DNA of 64,000 nt from positions 1 through 64,000 of the forward strand of contig NZ_JACGXS010000001.1 of the NCBI RefSeq assembly GCF_014117215.1. The letters run 5' to 3'. The position numbers and the translations under genes are program-made. The notes beneath the pieces were generated by a model. It was not told the origin of the DNA. It did no database searches and was given only the letters and a program-made list of their open reading frames with translations. Shown piece by piece: positions 18,925 to 28,600 of the stretch. Each line of letters starts with the position of its first letter. Position 1 is the first letter of the stretch. This stretch comes from Stenotrophomonas tumulicola. GTDB lineage: Bacteria > Pseudomonadota > Gammaproteobacteria > Xanthomonadales > Xanthomonadaceae.

Positions 18925-20055
18925 TCATGGCGCGACGTCGCCAGCACGTTCGGCGATGGGGCGGACCTGCTGCACCAGCGTGAGCAGTGTCTTGCCGGGC
19001 TCTTCGATCATGACCTCATGGGCGGATTGCTCGAACCAGACCAGTTGCTTGCGGGGTGCCTGCACGGCCTGGAACCACTCTGCAGCCAGCGCCGACGAGA
19101 CATTGTGGTCGTGACGTCCCAGGAACAGGAACAGCGGCGTATCGAGCGAGCGGACCGTCGTCATGTCCAGCGTCAGCACGTCGGCCAGCAGGTGTTGCGT
19201 CGAGAAGTCGTTACCTTTCCATACCCCGGCAACGTCAAGGTCGGTGTACTCGGGCGAGAGGCTTATCGCTGCCGCTTCGGCATCGCCGCCTTTGCGGTTG
19301 TGCACCATGCCGCCATAGTGGTTCAGCCATTTTCGCTGTTTGAACAGGCTGTCGAGCGGAACCGGTGCGCTGCCCTGTGCGTAGGGGGCAAGCGCTTCCA
19401 GCTCGGCGATGGCCTGTGCGTTGCCGTCGCGCCGGGCCTGCTGCAGCGTCCATGACCAGCCGCGGCGCTCGCTCTCGGGCGCGTTCGAAACCTGCCCCAT
19501 GCCGATATAGGCATGCAGCCATTCCGGTCGGCGTTGTGCCAGTTCAAGCCCGAGATAACTGCCCCAGGAGTGGCCAAGCACGAAGATCTTCTCTTTCTCG
19601 AATTCCCTGCGCAGCCACGCCACCATTTCCTCGGTATCGGCGACCATGCGCTCGCGGGTCATGGTGGGTGCCACCGTGTGCGGATCATTGGCAGAATAGG
19701 TTTTTCCCGCGCCGCGCTGGTCCCATTGCACCACGGTGAAATACTCTTCCCAGCCCCGCTGGAAGTACCAGCTGGTCGGCATCGCGACCCAGCCCGGTCC
19801 GCCGTGCAGCATCAGCAGCACCGGGTTCCGGCGGTCGTTGCCACGTATGGATACCCATTGGTCGATGCCGCCGATACGGACCTTCTCGAGCCGCTCGATG
19901 CCATTGTCGGCCACCACCCGGCGCATCTCCGCCACGATCGCGGTGGCCTCGGTGCGATTGTGCGGCGCAGGAACTGCCGCTGCCGACACGGATGCGGGGA
20001 TGCAAGCCAAACCTGCAACGGCAATGGATATAAACCCGAGAAGCGGCGTTTTCAT
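18925..20055 (-). CDS. Exported alpha/beta hydrolase, proline iminopeptidase-like
   Basis: A 376-residue protein with a signal peptide (MKTPLLGFISIAVAGLACIP, ending about residue 26). The hydrolase fold shows the oxyanion region LMLHGGPG, QWDQRGAGKT and the nucleophile elbow GHSWGSY, with a catalytic Asp in GRHDHN and His in SAHEVM near the end. HGGPG and DQRGAG are typical of proline iminopeptidases (family S33), but the export signal suggests a periplasmic peptidase or esterase. It is first in the minus-strand operon 20055-18111. Confidence 0.87.
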   Translation of the reverse strand: MKTPLLGFISIAVAGLACIPASVSAAAVPAPHNRTEATAIVAEMRRVVADNGIERLEKVRIGGIDQWVSIRGNDRRNPVLLMLHGGPGWVAMPTSWYFQRGWEEYFTVVQWDQRGAGKTYSANDPHTVAPTMTRERMVADTEEMVAWLRREFEKEKIFVLGHSWGSYLGLELAQRRPEWLHAYIGMGQVSNAPESERRGWSWTLQQARRDGNAQAIAELEALAPYAQGSAPVPLDSLFKQRKWLNHYGGMVHNRKGGDAEAAAISLSPEYTDLDVAGVWKGNDFSTQHLLADVLTLDMTTVRSLDTPLFLFLGRHDHNVSSALAAEWFQAVQAPRKQLVWFEQSAHEVMIEEPGKTLLTLVQQVRPIAERAGDVAP

Positions 20056-20182
20056 CAGTCTCCTTTACCGGACAGGGCGGTCGACGCTGATTGTGGCATG
20101 CTCCGCGGCAAGGGGCGCCACGCTTGCCCGGCCTGCAGATCCTGCTGCAGGCGCATCGCCGGATGCAGAAGACTACTGAAGA

Positions 20183-21583
20183 ATGAAGGATCGGGTGAGA
20201 ATGAAACTGGCCAGATTTGCTTTGGTGACATGCTTCCTGTTGCCCCTCGGTGTTGCTGCCGGGGCCGCCTCCGGCAACGAGGCCAAAGATGCATTCGATA
20301 TGTGGCTGGCCGCGCACAATTCTGCTGAGCGCAGCCAGTTCGAAGCATTCAATACCAGGTACCACCTCACCCAGGACGTCCAGGATGACCTGGATATCCG
20401 CGAGTCCATTGGCAGCCTGCAGGTGGCCGAGGTCAGGCGCAGCGCGCCGACGGACACGCAGGTGTTGCTTGTGTCGGAGTGGGGCAGGGCCATCCTGGCA
20501 ACCTTCGAGATGGTTCCCGGTTCCCCCTTGAAGGTGAAGCGGCAGCTGGAAGGCGCGCCGATGCCCGAAGCATTCAAGCCCCGGCCCATGGCGCTGGACG
20601 CGCTGGCCGAAGAAGCTAGGCGACGGCTGGACGTGCTGTTGGCCGACGACAAGGTGGCGGGGAGCTTCCTGCTGGCACGCAATGGCCAACCGCTGTTCGA
20701 ATGGCATGGCGGGCTGGCCGACCGTGAGGCATCGGTTGCTGTCTCGCCGACGACGCAGTTCCGGTTTGCCTCGCTTGGCAAGATGTTCACCGCCGTTGCC
20801 ATCCTGCAGCTTGTTGACGGAGGCAAGGTGTCACTGGATAAACCCCTGTCGACGTACCTGCCGGACTACCCCAACCGTGCCGTGGCCGATGCGGTCACCG
20901 TGCGCCAGCTGTTGAACCACACCGGCGGCACCGGGGAGATATTCGGCGAGGGGTTCAACCGGATATCGGGCACGCTCAGGACGCACCGGGATTACTGGGG
21001 AGCCTTTTCTGCCAGGCCACTGGAGTTCGAGCCGGGTTCACAGGATGCCTATTCGAACTACGGTTACATCCTGCTGGGCTCGGTCATCGAGGCGGTCAGC
21101 GGCACCAGTTATTACGACTACGTAGAGCAGCATGTCTATCGCCCCGCGGGCATGTCTTCGACCGGGGCGGAGCCGGAGTCTGAAGCCGTGCCCCGGCGCG
21201 CGCATGCCTACACCCGCACCGATGGACGATGGACGAGGGAAACGGAATCGCTGCCCTGGCGCGGCACGGCAGCCGGTGGCGGATACACCACCACGGGCGA
21301 TCTGATGCGGTTTGCGACCGCATTGAATAACGGCACGTTGCTGTCCGCCAGGTCCCTTGAGGCGGCCACCCGCGCGCAGAACAACAAGGCCTGGTACGGC
21401 TATGGATTCATGGTAAGTGGCGAGGGTGGGCAGCGGCAGTTCGGCCATGAGGGTGGGGCGCCGGGGGCGAATGCGATCCTGAATGTGAAACCTGCCGCCG
21501 GCTATGTCGTGATCGGACTGAGCAACGTCGACCCGGCCGCAATGGAAAACACCGTGAACTACGTGACCCAACGCTTGCCTTGA
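20183..21583 (+). CDS. Exported serine hydrolase (class C beta-lactamase-like)
   Basis: A 466-residue protein with signal peptide (ARFALVTCFLLPLGVAAGA). A first domain of about 120 residues precedes a penicillin-binding/beta-lactamase domain with SLGK (S197, K200), the YSN triad (Y290-N292) and HEGGAPG near the end in place of KTG. It hydrolyses esters, D-amino-acid peptides or lactams in this superfamily; no feature indicates real cephalosporinase activity. ATG 20183 and ATG 20201 are both possible starts. It is divergent from the alpha/beta hydrolase. Confidence 0.87.
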   Translation: MKDRVRMKLARFALVTCFLLPLGVAAGAASGNEAKDAFDMWLAAHNSAERSQFEAFNTRYHLTQDVQDDLDIRESIGSLQVAEVRRSAPTDTQVLLVSEWGRAILATFEMVPGSPLKVKRQLEGAPMPEAFKPRPMALDALAEEARRRLDVLLADDKVAGSFLLARNGQPLFEWHGGLADREASVAVSPTTQFRFASLGKMFTAVAILQLVDGGKVSLDKPLSTYLPDYPNRAVADAVTVRQLLNHTGGTGEIFGEGFNRISGTLRTHRDYWGAFSARPLEFEPGSQDAYSNYGYILLGSVIEAVSGTSYYDYVEQHVYRPAGMSSTGAEPESEAVPRRAHAYTRTDGRWTRETESLPWRGTAAGGGYTTTGDLMRFATALNNGTLLSARSLEAATRAQNNKAWYGYGFMVSGEGGQRQFGHEGGAPGANAILNVKPAAGYVVIGLSNVDPAAMENTVNYVTQRLP

Positions 21584-21715
21584 GGTGGCGCGTCCAGCGC
21601 ATGGACCTGGGCGAAAGCGCGCCACTCGCAACAAAAGCTATGCAATGAATGTCGGGGAATGCGCTTTTTCAGGCGTTCTAATTCTGCAGACTGCGCTGGT
21701 TGATGAGGGAAAACC

Positions 21716-22573
21716 ATGCGCAGCAAGCTTTTCGTACCCGGTGCCCGTCCGGAGTTGTTCCACAAGGCCATGGCCAGCGAGGCCGACGCGCTGTCGTTTG
21801 ACCTGGAAGATTCGGTTCCCGAAGCCGGCAAGGACCAGGCCCGCCGCCACGTGGGGGACTTCCTGCAGCGTCCGCAGGCCGGCGCCAGCGCAAAGATGCT
21901 GATCGTGCGGACCAATGCCACCGACAGCCCGCACTTCGAGGCGGACCTCGCTGCCGTGGCGCTGCCCGCCGTTGCACTGCTGAACATCCCGAAGATCGAA
22001 TCGGTGCCGCAGTTGCTGAAAGTCATTGCGCGGCTGGAACAGAGCGAACGTGACAATGCCGTGCAGCGTCCGATCGGCCTGTTGATCAATATCGAGACCC
22101 CCAGGGGCCTGCGCATCGCGGCCGAACTGGCCGTGGCGACGCCGCGCGTGGTCGGCCTCCAGCTGGGGCTGGGCGATCTGTTCGCGCCCAATGGCATCAG
22201 CCGCGAGCCGGTGAACGTGCATGCCACCCTGTTCGCGTTGAGGATGGCCGCCGCCGAGGCCGGGGTGTTCGCCTGTGACGGCGCTTATCCTGACGTGGCC
22301 GATCTCGATGGCTTCCGCGCCGAGGCAATGCTGGCGCAGCAACTGGGATTCATCGGCAAGAGTTGCATCCATCCGCGCCAGGTCGGCATTGCCAATGCCA
22401 CCTTCAGCGTATCGGCGGACATGGTCGAGGAGGCACGTCGGATCGTGGCCGCGTCTGCTGAAGCCGCCACACGGCGTCATGGCGCTTTCCTGTTCGAAGG
22501 ACGGATGATCGATCTGCCATTCCTGCGCCGTGCCGAAGCCATCCTGGCTTCGGTCCGTGCTGCTGCGGACTGA
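21716..22573 (+). CDS. HpcH/HpaI aldolase/citrate lyase (CitE-like) family acyl-CoA lyase
   Basis: A 285-residue TIM-barrel protein. It starts MRSKLFVPGARPELFHKAMA and continues with SFDLEDSVPEAGKDQAR, the CitE signature that binds Mg2+; further conserved parts are LINIETPRGL and GFIGKSCIHPRQV. Free-standing CitE-like proteins cleave CoA thioesters such as malyl-CoA, citramalyl-CoA or 3-hydroxy-3-methylglutaryl-type substrates. A CaiB-type CoA transferase encoded 13 kb on would be a fitting partner to make the CoA ester. It is followed after 85 bases by the symporter gene. Confidence 0.9.
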   Translation: MRSKLFVPGARPELFHKAMASEADALSFDLEDSVPEAGKDQARRHVGDFLQRPQAGASAKMLIVRTNATDSPHFEADLAAVALPAVALLNIPKIESVPQLLKVIARLEQSERDNAVQRPIGLLINIETPRGLRIAAELAVATPRVVGLQLGLGDLFAPNGISREPVNVHATLFALRMAAAEAGVFACDGAYPDVADLDGFRAEAMLAQQLGFIGKSCIHPRQVGIANATFSVSADMVEEARRIVAASAEAATRRHGAFLFEGRMIDLPFLRRAEAILASVRAAAD

Positions 22574-22658
22574 TCGCGGCATCCCGGACACCATGACTGC
22601 CTCCTTTCATCGCGTGACGGCCTGCATGGGCCCTCCCACGCTTTTCCCGGGTGACCCC

Positions 22659-25106
22659 ATGCTCAAGCCTGCATCATTCGTCTTCGCCTCAACCGTGCTC
22701 CGGCATGTCGGACGCCAGTTCCGGCTGGTCGCCGCGCTCGTCCTGCTGGCGGCAAGTGGCACGGCCGCTGCTGACAGCCTGACCACGGTCAAGTCCGGCA
22801 GCCTGCCTATGCTGCCGGTACAGCTTGTGCCTGCGGGCCTGGTCAACGTAGAGGGGCGCACCGTTGCCTTCAGCAAACAGGACGCCTGGGCGCTGGCTGC
22901 CGACGGCACGGCGTGGGAGCCACTGGCCTACGCGTCGAACGACGGTGGCATGGTGCTGCAGGGAAGCGTGCACGCTGCCGGCCAGGCCTACCTGCTGGGC
23001 AGCAGGGAAGCCGCCACGGTGCTGCAGCCGGTGGGCGTGGAGGCGGCCACTCTTGTTGCCGGCGAGCCACTGCCATTGCCGGTCGTCCTGGATGCTGCCC
23101 ACGCGGCGGCGCTCGGCGATGCACTGTACGTGGCCGGTAATGACGCCGCCGGCGTTACCCACCTGTACCGTCGCAGCGCGTCAGCGGCCGACGTTGCATG
23201 GCAGCGCCTGGCGGCCTGGCCGCAGGTCGGCGTTCCCCATGCGTTGCAGGCCCAGAAGGGCGCGCTGTACGCCGGTGTCGGCATCCCGGGGCAGGGTGAC
23301 CAGCTGTGGCGCTGGACCCCGGACGACAACTGGCGGCAGGTGACATCGCCAGAAGGGCAGATCATTGCCGGCTCGATGCGCGCGTTGGGCCAGGCGCACC
23401 TGCTGATGTTGGTCAAGGACGCGCAAGGCCAGGTCCATGCCCGCACCTTCCATACCATTACCAGCGCCTGGGCCACGCTGGACGATACGCTGGCCAGCGA
23501 TCCAGTAGCCGTTACCGCCTGGGGCAATGGCCTTGCATGGGCAAGCCCCGGCGCCGCAGGCACCCGGTTCCAGTACGCCGAAATGCAGGGCGGCAAGCAC
23601 CTGCTGCGCTGGCTCGACTGGACGGTGATCGGCATCTACCTGCTGGCCATGCTCGGCATGGGCTTCTATTTCTACCTGCGCGACCGGAACTCCAATACCA
23701 CCGCCGACTTCTTCGTCGGTGGCCGTTCGATCCCCTTCTGGGCCGCCGGTATCAGCCTGTATGCAACCAATACCAGCTCGATCAGCTTCATCGCCATCCC
23801 GGCCAAGGCCTTCGACACCAACTGGCAATACATGACCAACAACCTGATCGCGGTGACAGGGCTGATGTTCGTGGCCATCTGGATCGTGCCGTTGCTGCGC
23901 CGCTTGGATCTGATGAGCGTGTTCTCCTATCTGGAAACCCGTTTCCATCCGGCCATCCGCATGCTGTCCAGTGCGCTGTGCATCGTGATGCAGATCGGCA
24001 GCCGCATGAGCGTGATCCTGTTCCTGCCGGCGCTGGCGATCTCCACCATCACCGGTGTCGACGTTGTCTGGTCGATCATGCTGATGGGGGTATTCACCAT
24101 CATCTACTCCACCGCTGGTGGTTCCAAGGCCGTGATCTGGACCGACGTGGTCCAGGTAGTGGTGATGTTCGGCGGCGCCCTGTTCGCGATCGGCTTCATC
24201 TTCCTGCATGCCGGTGGCGACCTGCCGCAACTGCTCAGCGCCGCTGCGGCCGAAGACAAGACCCGGCTGTTCGATTTCAGCTTCGACCTGACCAAGGCCA
24301 CGGTGTGGGGTTTCATCTTCCTGGTCGTATTCGACGTGGTACTTACCTTCCCCAAGGACCAGGTGTTGATGCAGCGGACCCTGTCCACCCGCTCGGACAA
24401 GGAGGCGGGCCGTTCGATCTGGACATTCGCGGCGATCATGATACCGGGCGGTTTCGTGTTCTATGGCATCGGTACCGCACTGTGGATGTACTACCGCAAC
24501 AATCCGGAACGGTTGAACCCGTTGCTGCCCATCGATGCCACGTTCCCATTGTTCATTGCCGCCGAGTTGCCGGCGGGGGTCACCGGGCTGATCATCGCCG
24601 GCATCTTCGCTGCGGCCATGTCGACCCTGTCCAGCATCATCAATTCCATCTCCACGCTGGTCTCGGTGGATTTCTACCAGAAGCTGGTCAAGGATCCGAA
24701 CGACAAGACCGCCGTGCGCATCGCCGAATGGTCCGGTGTCGGGGTGGGTTTCATCGGCATCGGGATCGCGCTGTTGATGAGCCGCTATGACATCCATTCG
24801 CTGTTCGATGTCTCCATTGAACTGGCTGGCCTGCTCGGTGGCGGCTTTGCAGGCGCGTACACGCTGGGCATGTTCACCCGTCGCGCCAATGCGCCGGGCG
24901 TGGCCATCGGCGTGGCCGGCTCGATCCTGGTCACCTTGGCCTGCTGGACCATGGACCTGGTGCACCCCTATTTCTACCTGGCCATATCGATCCTGCTGTG
25001 CATCGTGATCGGCTACGTGGCGAGTTTGTTCTTCCCGGCTCCGGCGCAGTCGCTCAAGGGCCTGACCATTTACCGCGATACCCCTGCAGAGGCAGCCAGC
25101 GCATGA
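22659..25106 (+). CDS. Sodium:solute symporter with N-terminal kelch-like beta-propeller
   Basis: An 815-residue fusion. A signal segment (about residues 8-42) is followed by a repetitive beta-rich domain (about 45-310) that resembles kelch/propeller modules. From residue 318 (WLDWTVIGIYLLAMLGMGF) it becomes a sodium:solute symporter with about 13 helices, including DFFVGGRSIPFWAAGISLYA. Similar propeller-SSS proteins are known from sialic-acid and sugar utilisation clusters, where the propeller may act as a mutarotase. That role is inferred here. ATG 22659 follows a GTGACC region; upstream in-frame ATGs lie in the lyase gene. Confidence 0.88.
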   Translation: MLKPASFVFASTVLRHVGRQFRLVAALVLLAASGTAAADSLTTVKSGSLPMLPVQLVPAGLVNVEGRTVAFSKQDAWALAADGTAWEPLAYASNDGGMVLQGSVHAAGQAYLLGSREAATVLQPVGVEAATLVAGEPLPLPVVLDAAHAAALGDALYVAGNDAAGVTHLYRRSASAADVAWQRLAAWPQVGVPHALQAQKGALYAGVGIPGQGDQLWRWTPDDNWRQVTSPEGQIIAGSMRALGQAHLLMLVKDAQGQVHARTFHTITSAWATLDDTLASDPVAVTAWGNGLAWASPGAAGTRFQYAEMQGGKHLLRWLDWTVIGIYLLAMLGMGFYFYLRDRNSNTTADFFVGGRSIPFWAAGISLYATNTSSISFIAIPAKAFDTNWQYMTNNLIAVTGLMFVAIWIVPLLRRLDLMSVFSYLETRFHPAIRMLSSALCIVMQIGSRMSVILFLPALAISTITGVDVVWSIMLMGVFTIIYSTAGGSKAVIWTDVVQVVVMFGGALFAIGFIFLHAGGDLPQLLSAAAAEDKTRLFDFSFDLTKATVWGFIFLVVFDVVLTFPKDQVLMQRTLSTRSDKEAGRSIWTFAAIMIPGGFVFYGIGTALWMYYRNNPERLNPLLPIDATFPLFIAAELPAGVTGLIIAGIFAAAMSTLSSIINSISTLVSVDFYQKLVKDPNDKTAVRIAEWSGVGVGFIGIGIALLMSRYDIHSLFDVSIELAGLLGGGFAGAYTLGMFTRRANAPGVAIGVAGSILVTLACWTMDLVHPYFYLAISILLCIVIGYVASLFFPAPAQSLKGLTIYRDTPAEAASA

Positions 25107-25191
25107 CGGCCGCCGATGTGGGCCGCGTGCCGATTGGATCGCATTGCGCTGGTGGCTGGTGTAGCGTGCTGGCGGGCTGAGAGGGCAATCC

Positions 25192-26073
25192 GTGGAAACC
25201 CAGTTTCTCAATACATTCGTAACGGTCGTGGATCGCGGCTCGATGGCTGCGGCCGCGCGTTCCCTGCACATCACGCCTGCTGCCGTGGCGCAGCAGATCC
25301 GTACGCTGGAGCGCGAGTTGGGCGCGCCGCTGATCGCCCGCTCCGGGCGGACGGTCAGTGTCACCGAAGACGGCGCGCGCATCCTGCAACGGGCGCGTGA
25401 CCTGCTGCGCAGCGTGGCCGACCTGCGCAGCGTGGCCAACGAGAACGACCTTGCCGGCGAGCTGCGGTTGGGCGCCTGTCCTACCGCGCTGGCGGGACTG
25501 CTGCCGGACATCCTGTCGCGGATGGTGGCGACCTTTCCGCAGATAAACGTTTTCATCAAGCCGGGTTATTCGGCTGATCTGTATCGTGCGGTGGAAGCCG
25601 GCGATCTGGACGCCGCGATGGTCCTGCAGGCGCCGTTCGCCCTGCCCAAGACCTGCAACTGGCAGTTGCTGAGGGAAGAGCCGCTGGTGGTGCTGGCACC
25701 CGCCCATATGGTTGGCTGCGATCCGCATGCATTGCTGCGCGAACAGCCGTTGATTCGATATGACCGCCACGAGTGGGGCGGTCGCCAGGCAGACGAATAT
25801 CTGCGCCTGGCCGGGATCGTGCCGCGCGAGCGCTTCGAACTGAACGCTCTCAATGCCATCGCGGTGATGGTCGACCGCGGGCTTGGCGTTTCGCTGGTGC
25901 CGGACTGGGCCAAGCCTTGGCCGGAAGGCCTGAACGTGGTGCGCATTCCTTTGCCGCAGCGCAGCGAACCGCGCCGTATCGGCATGGTGTGGTCGCGTTC
26001 GTCCGTCCGTATCCGCCTGGTGAGTGTCCTGCTCGAAGAAGGTCGTGTCGTCCTGAGCGAGCGGCAGCGCTGA
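25192..26073 (+). CDS. LysR-type transcriptional regulator
   Basis: A 293-residue regulator. The winged HTH at the N-terminus includes FVTVVDRGSMAAAARSLHIT and ERELGAPLIARSGRTV, and the rest is the periplasmic-binding-fold effector domain (about residues 90-290). GTG start at 25192 with a purine-rich stretch upstream. It sits between the symporter and the TonB receptor genes on the same strand and is the likely regulator of the cluster 21716-36266. The ligand is unknown. Confidence 0.92.
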   Translation: METQFLNTFVTVVDRGSMAAAARSLHITPAAVAQQIRTLERELGAPLIARSGRTVSVTEDGARILQRARDLLRSVADLRSVANENDLAGELRLGACPTALAGLLPDILSRMVATFPQINVFIKPGYSADLYRAVEAGDLDAAMVLQAPFALPKTCNWQLLREEPLVVLAPAHMVGCDPHALLREQPLIRYDRHEWGGRQADEYLRLAGIVPRERFELNALNAIAVMVDRGLGVSLVPDWAKPWPEGLNVVRIPLPQRSEPRRIGMVWSRSSVRIRLVSVLLEEGRVVLSERQR

Positions 26074-26315
26074 AAGCAGGGGCCTGGCGGGGCTTGCTGG
26101 GCTGACCGAAACAAATACTAGTCATTGAACATACGAAACCGCGCTTCTATCGCCACGGAGCCACGCCTAGGCTCTCGCCTCATTCCCGGACAGTACGTGG
26201 ACGCCCGCAAGGCAGGCCACGGACCGGATGAAGAGAACGGGAGCCCAGTGCTCTTATCGGTGGCGACGGCTCCCCGGCCGGCTGTCCCGCATTTCCATAT
26301 CGGGGGGAGAGACGA

Positions 26316-28493
26316 ATGATCAAGCCACTTTCTGCGGCCATCAGCGCAGCACTGTTCGCCAGCGCCATCAATCCGGCGTTGGCCCAGGACACCACCGCCG
26401 CCACCGATCTGGACCAGGTGATCGTCACCGGCAGCCGCACCCCTGTCGCGATCGACAAAGTCCCCGGAGCAGTCACCCTGGTGAACCAGGAGCAGGTGCA
26501 GCGCACTCTCAACCTCACCGAAGATGCCACCGCGGTGCTGGCGCGCATGGTGCCGGGCTATTCCGAGTCTTCGCAGGCGATGAGCAACAGCGGTGAAACG
26601 CTGCGCGGCCGTGTCGCACTGCGCCTGTTCGATGGCGTGCCGCAGGGCTCGCCGTTGCGCGAAGGCAGCCGCAACGGCACGTTCACCGATATGGGGGTGA
26701 TCGGCCGGATCGAAGTCATCAACGGCCCGTCGGCTGCCGAAGGCATTGGTGGCGCCGGTGGCGTCATCAACTATCTGTCCAAGGACCCGCAGGTGGAAGG
26801 CCACGAGACCACCGTGACCACCCGCTACAGCAGCCAGTTCAAGGACGACAGCGCACAGTCGAAGATCGGCATCACCCACGCCTACAAGGGCGATTCGGCC
26901 GATTTTCTGGTCAGTGGCGCCTATATCGACCGTGGCATCGCCTATGACGGCGATGGCCGCCGCGTGGGCCTGAATACCTCCGGCTCGCTTTCCGATTCGT
27001 ACAGCAAGAACCTGTTCCTGAAGGGTGGCTACAACTTCGGCGAAGGGCAGATGCAGCGCATCCAGGCCAGCTACAGCAATTTCCATATCGGCGGAAAGCA
27101 CAATTACATCCCGGTCGAAGGCTGTCGCTTCGATCCCGTCGAGTGCCCGGTGCCCAGCACCAATACCGCCGAGAAGGGATCCATCGCCGGTGCACTGGCT
27201 GAGTTCAATGATTTCGAGCAGGCCGCAGTCAAGTACACCAATGCCGATTTCTTCGGTGGCGACCTGAGCGTGGATGCCTACTGGGCAAAGCAGGCGATGC
27301 GCTATGTGCCCGAGAACGGCGCCGACCGCCAGTTGGTGAAGCCACCGCCGGCCGACGCCGACCTCATCTGGGATCAGTCGGAGATCAATTCCGAGAAGAA
27401 GGGGCTGCGTTTTGGCTACGCCTACAACGATCTGTTCAAGGTCGAAGGCCTGCGCCTGCGCGCTGGCCTGGACCTGGTGGAGGACACGGCCGACCAGCGC
27501 CTGGCATTGACCAACCGCGTGTGGGTTCCACCGATGAAGTACACCAGCATCGCCCCCTATGCCCAGCTGAGCTGGGACATCGGGCCGGTGACGCTGGATG
27601 CCGGCATCCGTCGCGAAGACGGCGAACTGGAGATCGACAGCTATACCACCACCGCCTACCGGGATTTCACCCCGGTGCAGGGCGGCAAGATGGACTACAA
27701 CGCCAACATGCCCAACTTCGGTGCGATCTGGCGCATCAGCGATGAATGGTCGGTGTTCGCTTCGTACTCGGAAGGATTCGGCATCGCAAACGTCGGCATC
27801 CCGTTGCGCAACATCCAGGCCAACAGCCCGTGCAAGGCCGTTTCCTGCATCGCCGACCTGCAGCCGCTGATCACCGAGAACAAGGAGATCGGCTTCAATT
27901 GGCGGGGCGCCAGGGGCCAGCTGGGTGTGTCGGCATACCGCTCGACCTCCGATTTTGGTTCCAGCCTGACCATCGACAAAGCCACCGAAGACTTCATCCT
28001 TACCCGTGCCCCGGTGGAGATCGAAGGCATCGAACTCAACAGTGCCTGGACCTTCAATGATCATTGGAAGGCCACCTTCCTGTACTCGCGCATCCGTGGC
28101 CAGACGCAATACTACGAAGGGTCCGGCCTCAGCAAGGAGATGGGCATCCTCGACATCTCGCCGGACAAGGTGAACGCCTCGCTGACCTGGACCCCGAACG
28201 AGCGCTTCGACGCCACGCTGGGCGTGAGCAGGACCTTCAGCCGCGACCTGCGCGAGACGTTCGTCAATCCAGCCAACGGCGACGTGTATCTCAACGAAGA
28301 GGACACCTACGGTTACGCGTTGTGGGATCTCAGCATGAACTACGACACCGGCCGTTACGGCCAGCTGTCGCTGGGCATCGAGAACGTGTTCGACAAGCAG
28401 TACGTGCTGACCTGGTCGCAGCTGCCGGGCTGGCAGAACTACTTCGCCGGCCGCGGCCGGATGGTTTCGCTGACCCACACGTTCAAGTTCTGA
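26316..28493 (+). CDS. TonB-dependent outer-membrane receptor
   Basis: A 725-residue receptor. Signal peptide ends ALAQD (about residue 24), followed by a TonB-box-like DLDQVIVTGSR, a plug domain (about 35-160) with GRIEVINGPSAAEGIGGAGG and a 22-strand barrel ending in aromatic LTHTFKF. GGGGGGAGA-like RBS lies before ATG 26316. TonB receptors import siderophores, cobalamin or glycans; location in a glycosidase cluster suggests a carbohydrate substrate. It begins a long plus-strand series of genes. The 242-base gap upstream should hold its promoter. Confidence 0.93.
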   Translation: MIKPLSAAISAALFASAINPALAQDTTAATDLDQVIVTGSRTPVAIDKVPGAVTLVNQEQVQRTLNLTEDATAVLARMVPGYSESSQAMSNSGETLRGRVALRLFDGVPQGSPLREGSRNGTFTDMGVIGRIEVINGPSAAEGIGGAGGVINYLSKDPQVEGHETTVTTRYSSQFKDDSAQSKIGITHAYKGDSADFLVSGAYIDRGIAYDGDGRRVGLNTSGSLSDSYSKNLFLKGGYNFGEGQMQRIQASYSNFHIGGKHNYIPVEGCRFDPVECPVPSTNTAEKGSIAGALAEFNDFEQAAVKYTNADFFGGDLSVDAYWAKQAMRYVPENGADRQLVKPPPADADLIWDQSEINSEKKGLRFGYAYNDLFKVEGLRLRAGLDLVEDTADQRLALTNRVWVPPMKYTSIAPYAQLSWDIGPVTLDAGIRREDGELEIDSYTTTAYRDFTPVQGGKMDYNANMPNFGAIWRISDEWSVFASYSEGFGIANVGIPLRNIQANSPCKAVSCIADLQPLITENKEIGFNWRGARGQLGVSAYRSTSDFGSSLTIDKATEDFILTRAPVEIEGIELNSAWTFNDHWKATFLYSRIRGQTQYYEGSGLSKEMGILDISPDKVNASLTWTPNERFDATLGVSRTFSRDLRETFVNPANGDVYLNEEDTYGYALWDLSMNYDTGRYGQLSLGIENVFDKQYVLTWSQLPGWQNYFAGRGRMVSLTHTFKF

Positions 28494-28600
28494 TCGTTGC
28501 AACGGAGGAGCGGCGCTGCAGGCTTGCCACGGCGCCGTTTCCCCGTTTCTGGCTTACCCTGACGCGACGAGGCTGTCGCGCTGGATACACAGGAGAGCGG

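Noticed and set aside
20183-21583. Serine hydrolase as a true class C beta-lactamase resistance gene
   Set aside because: It has SxxK and YxN but no KTG motif and has an extra N-terminal domain, so resistance cannot be claimed.
22530-22658. N-terminal extension of the symporter by 43 codons
   Set aside because: It lies largely within the end of the lyase gene and lacks a signal-like composition; the signal segment follows ATG 22659.
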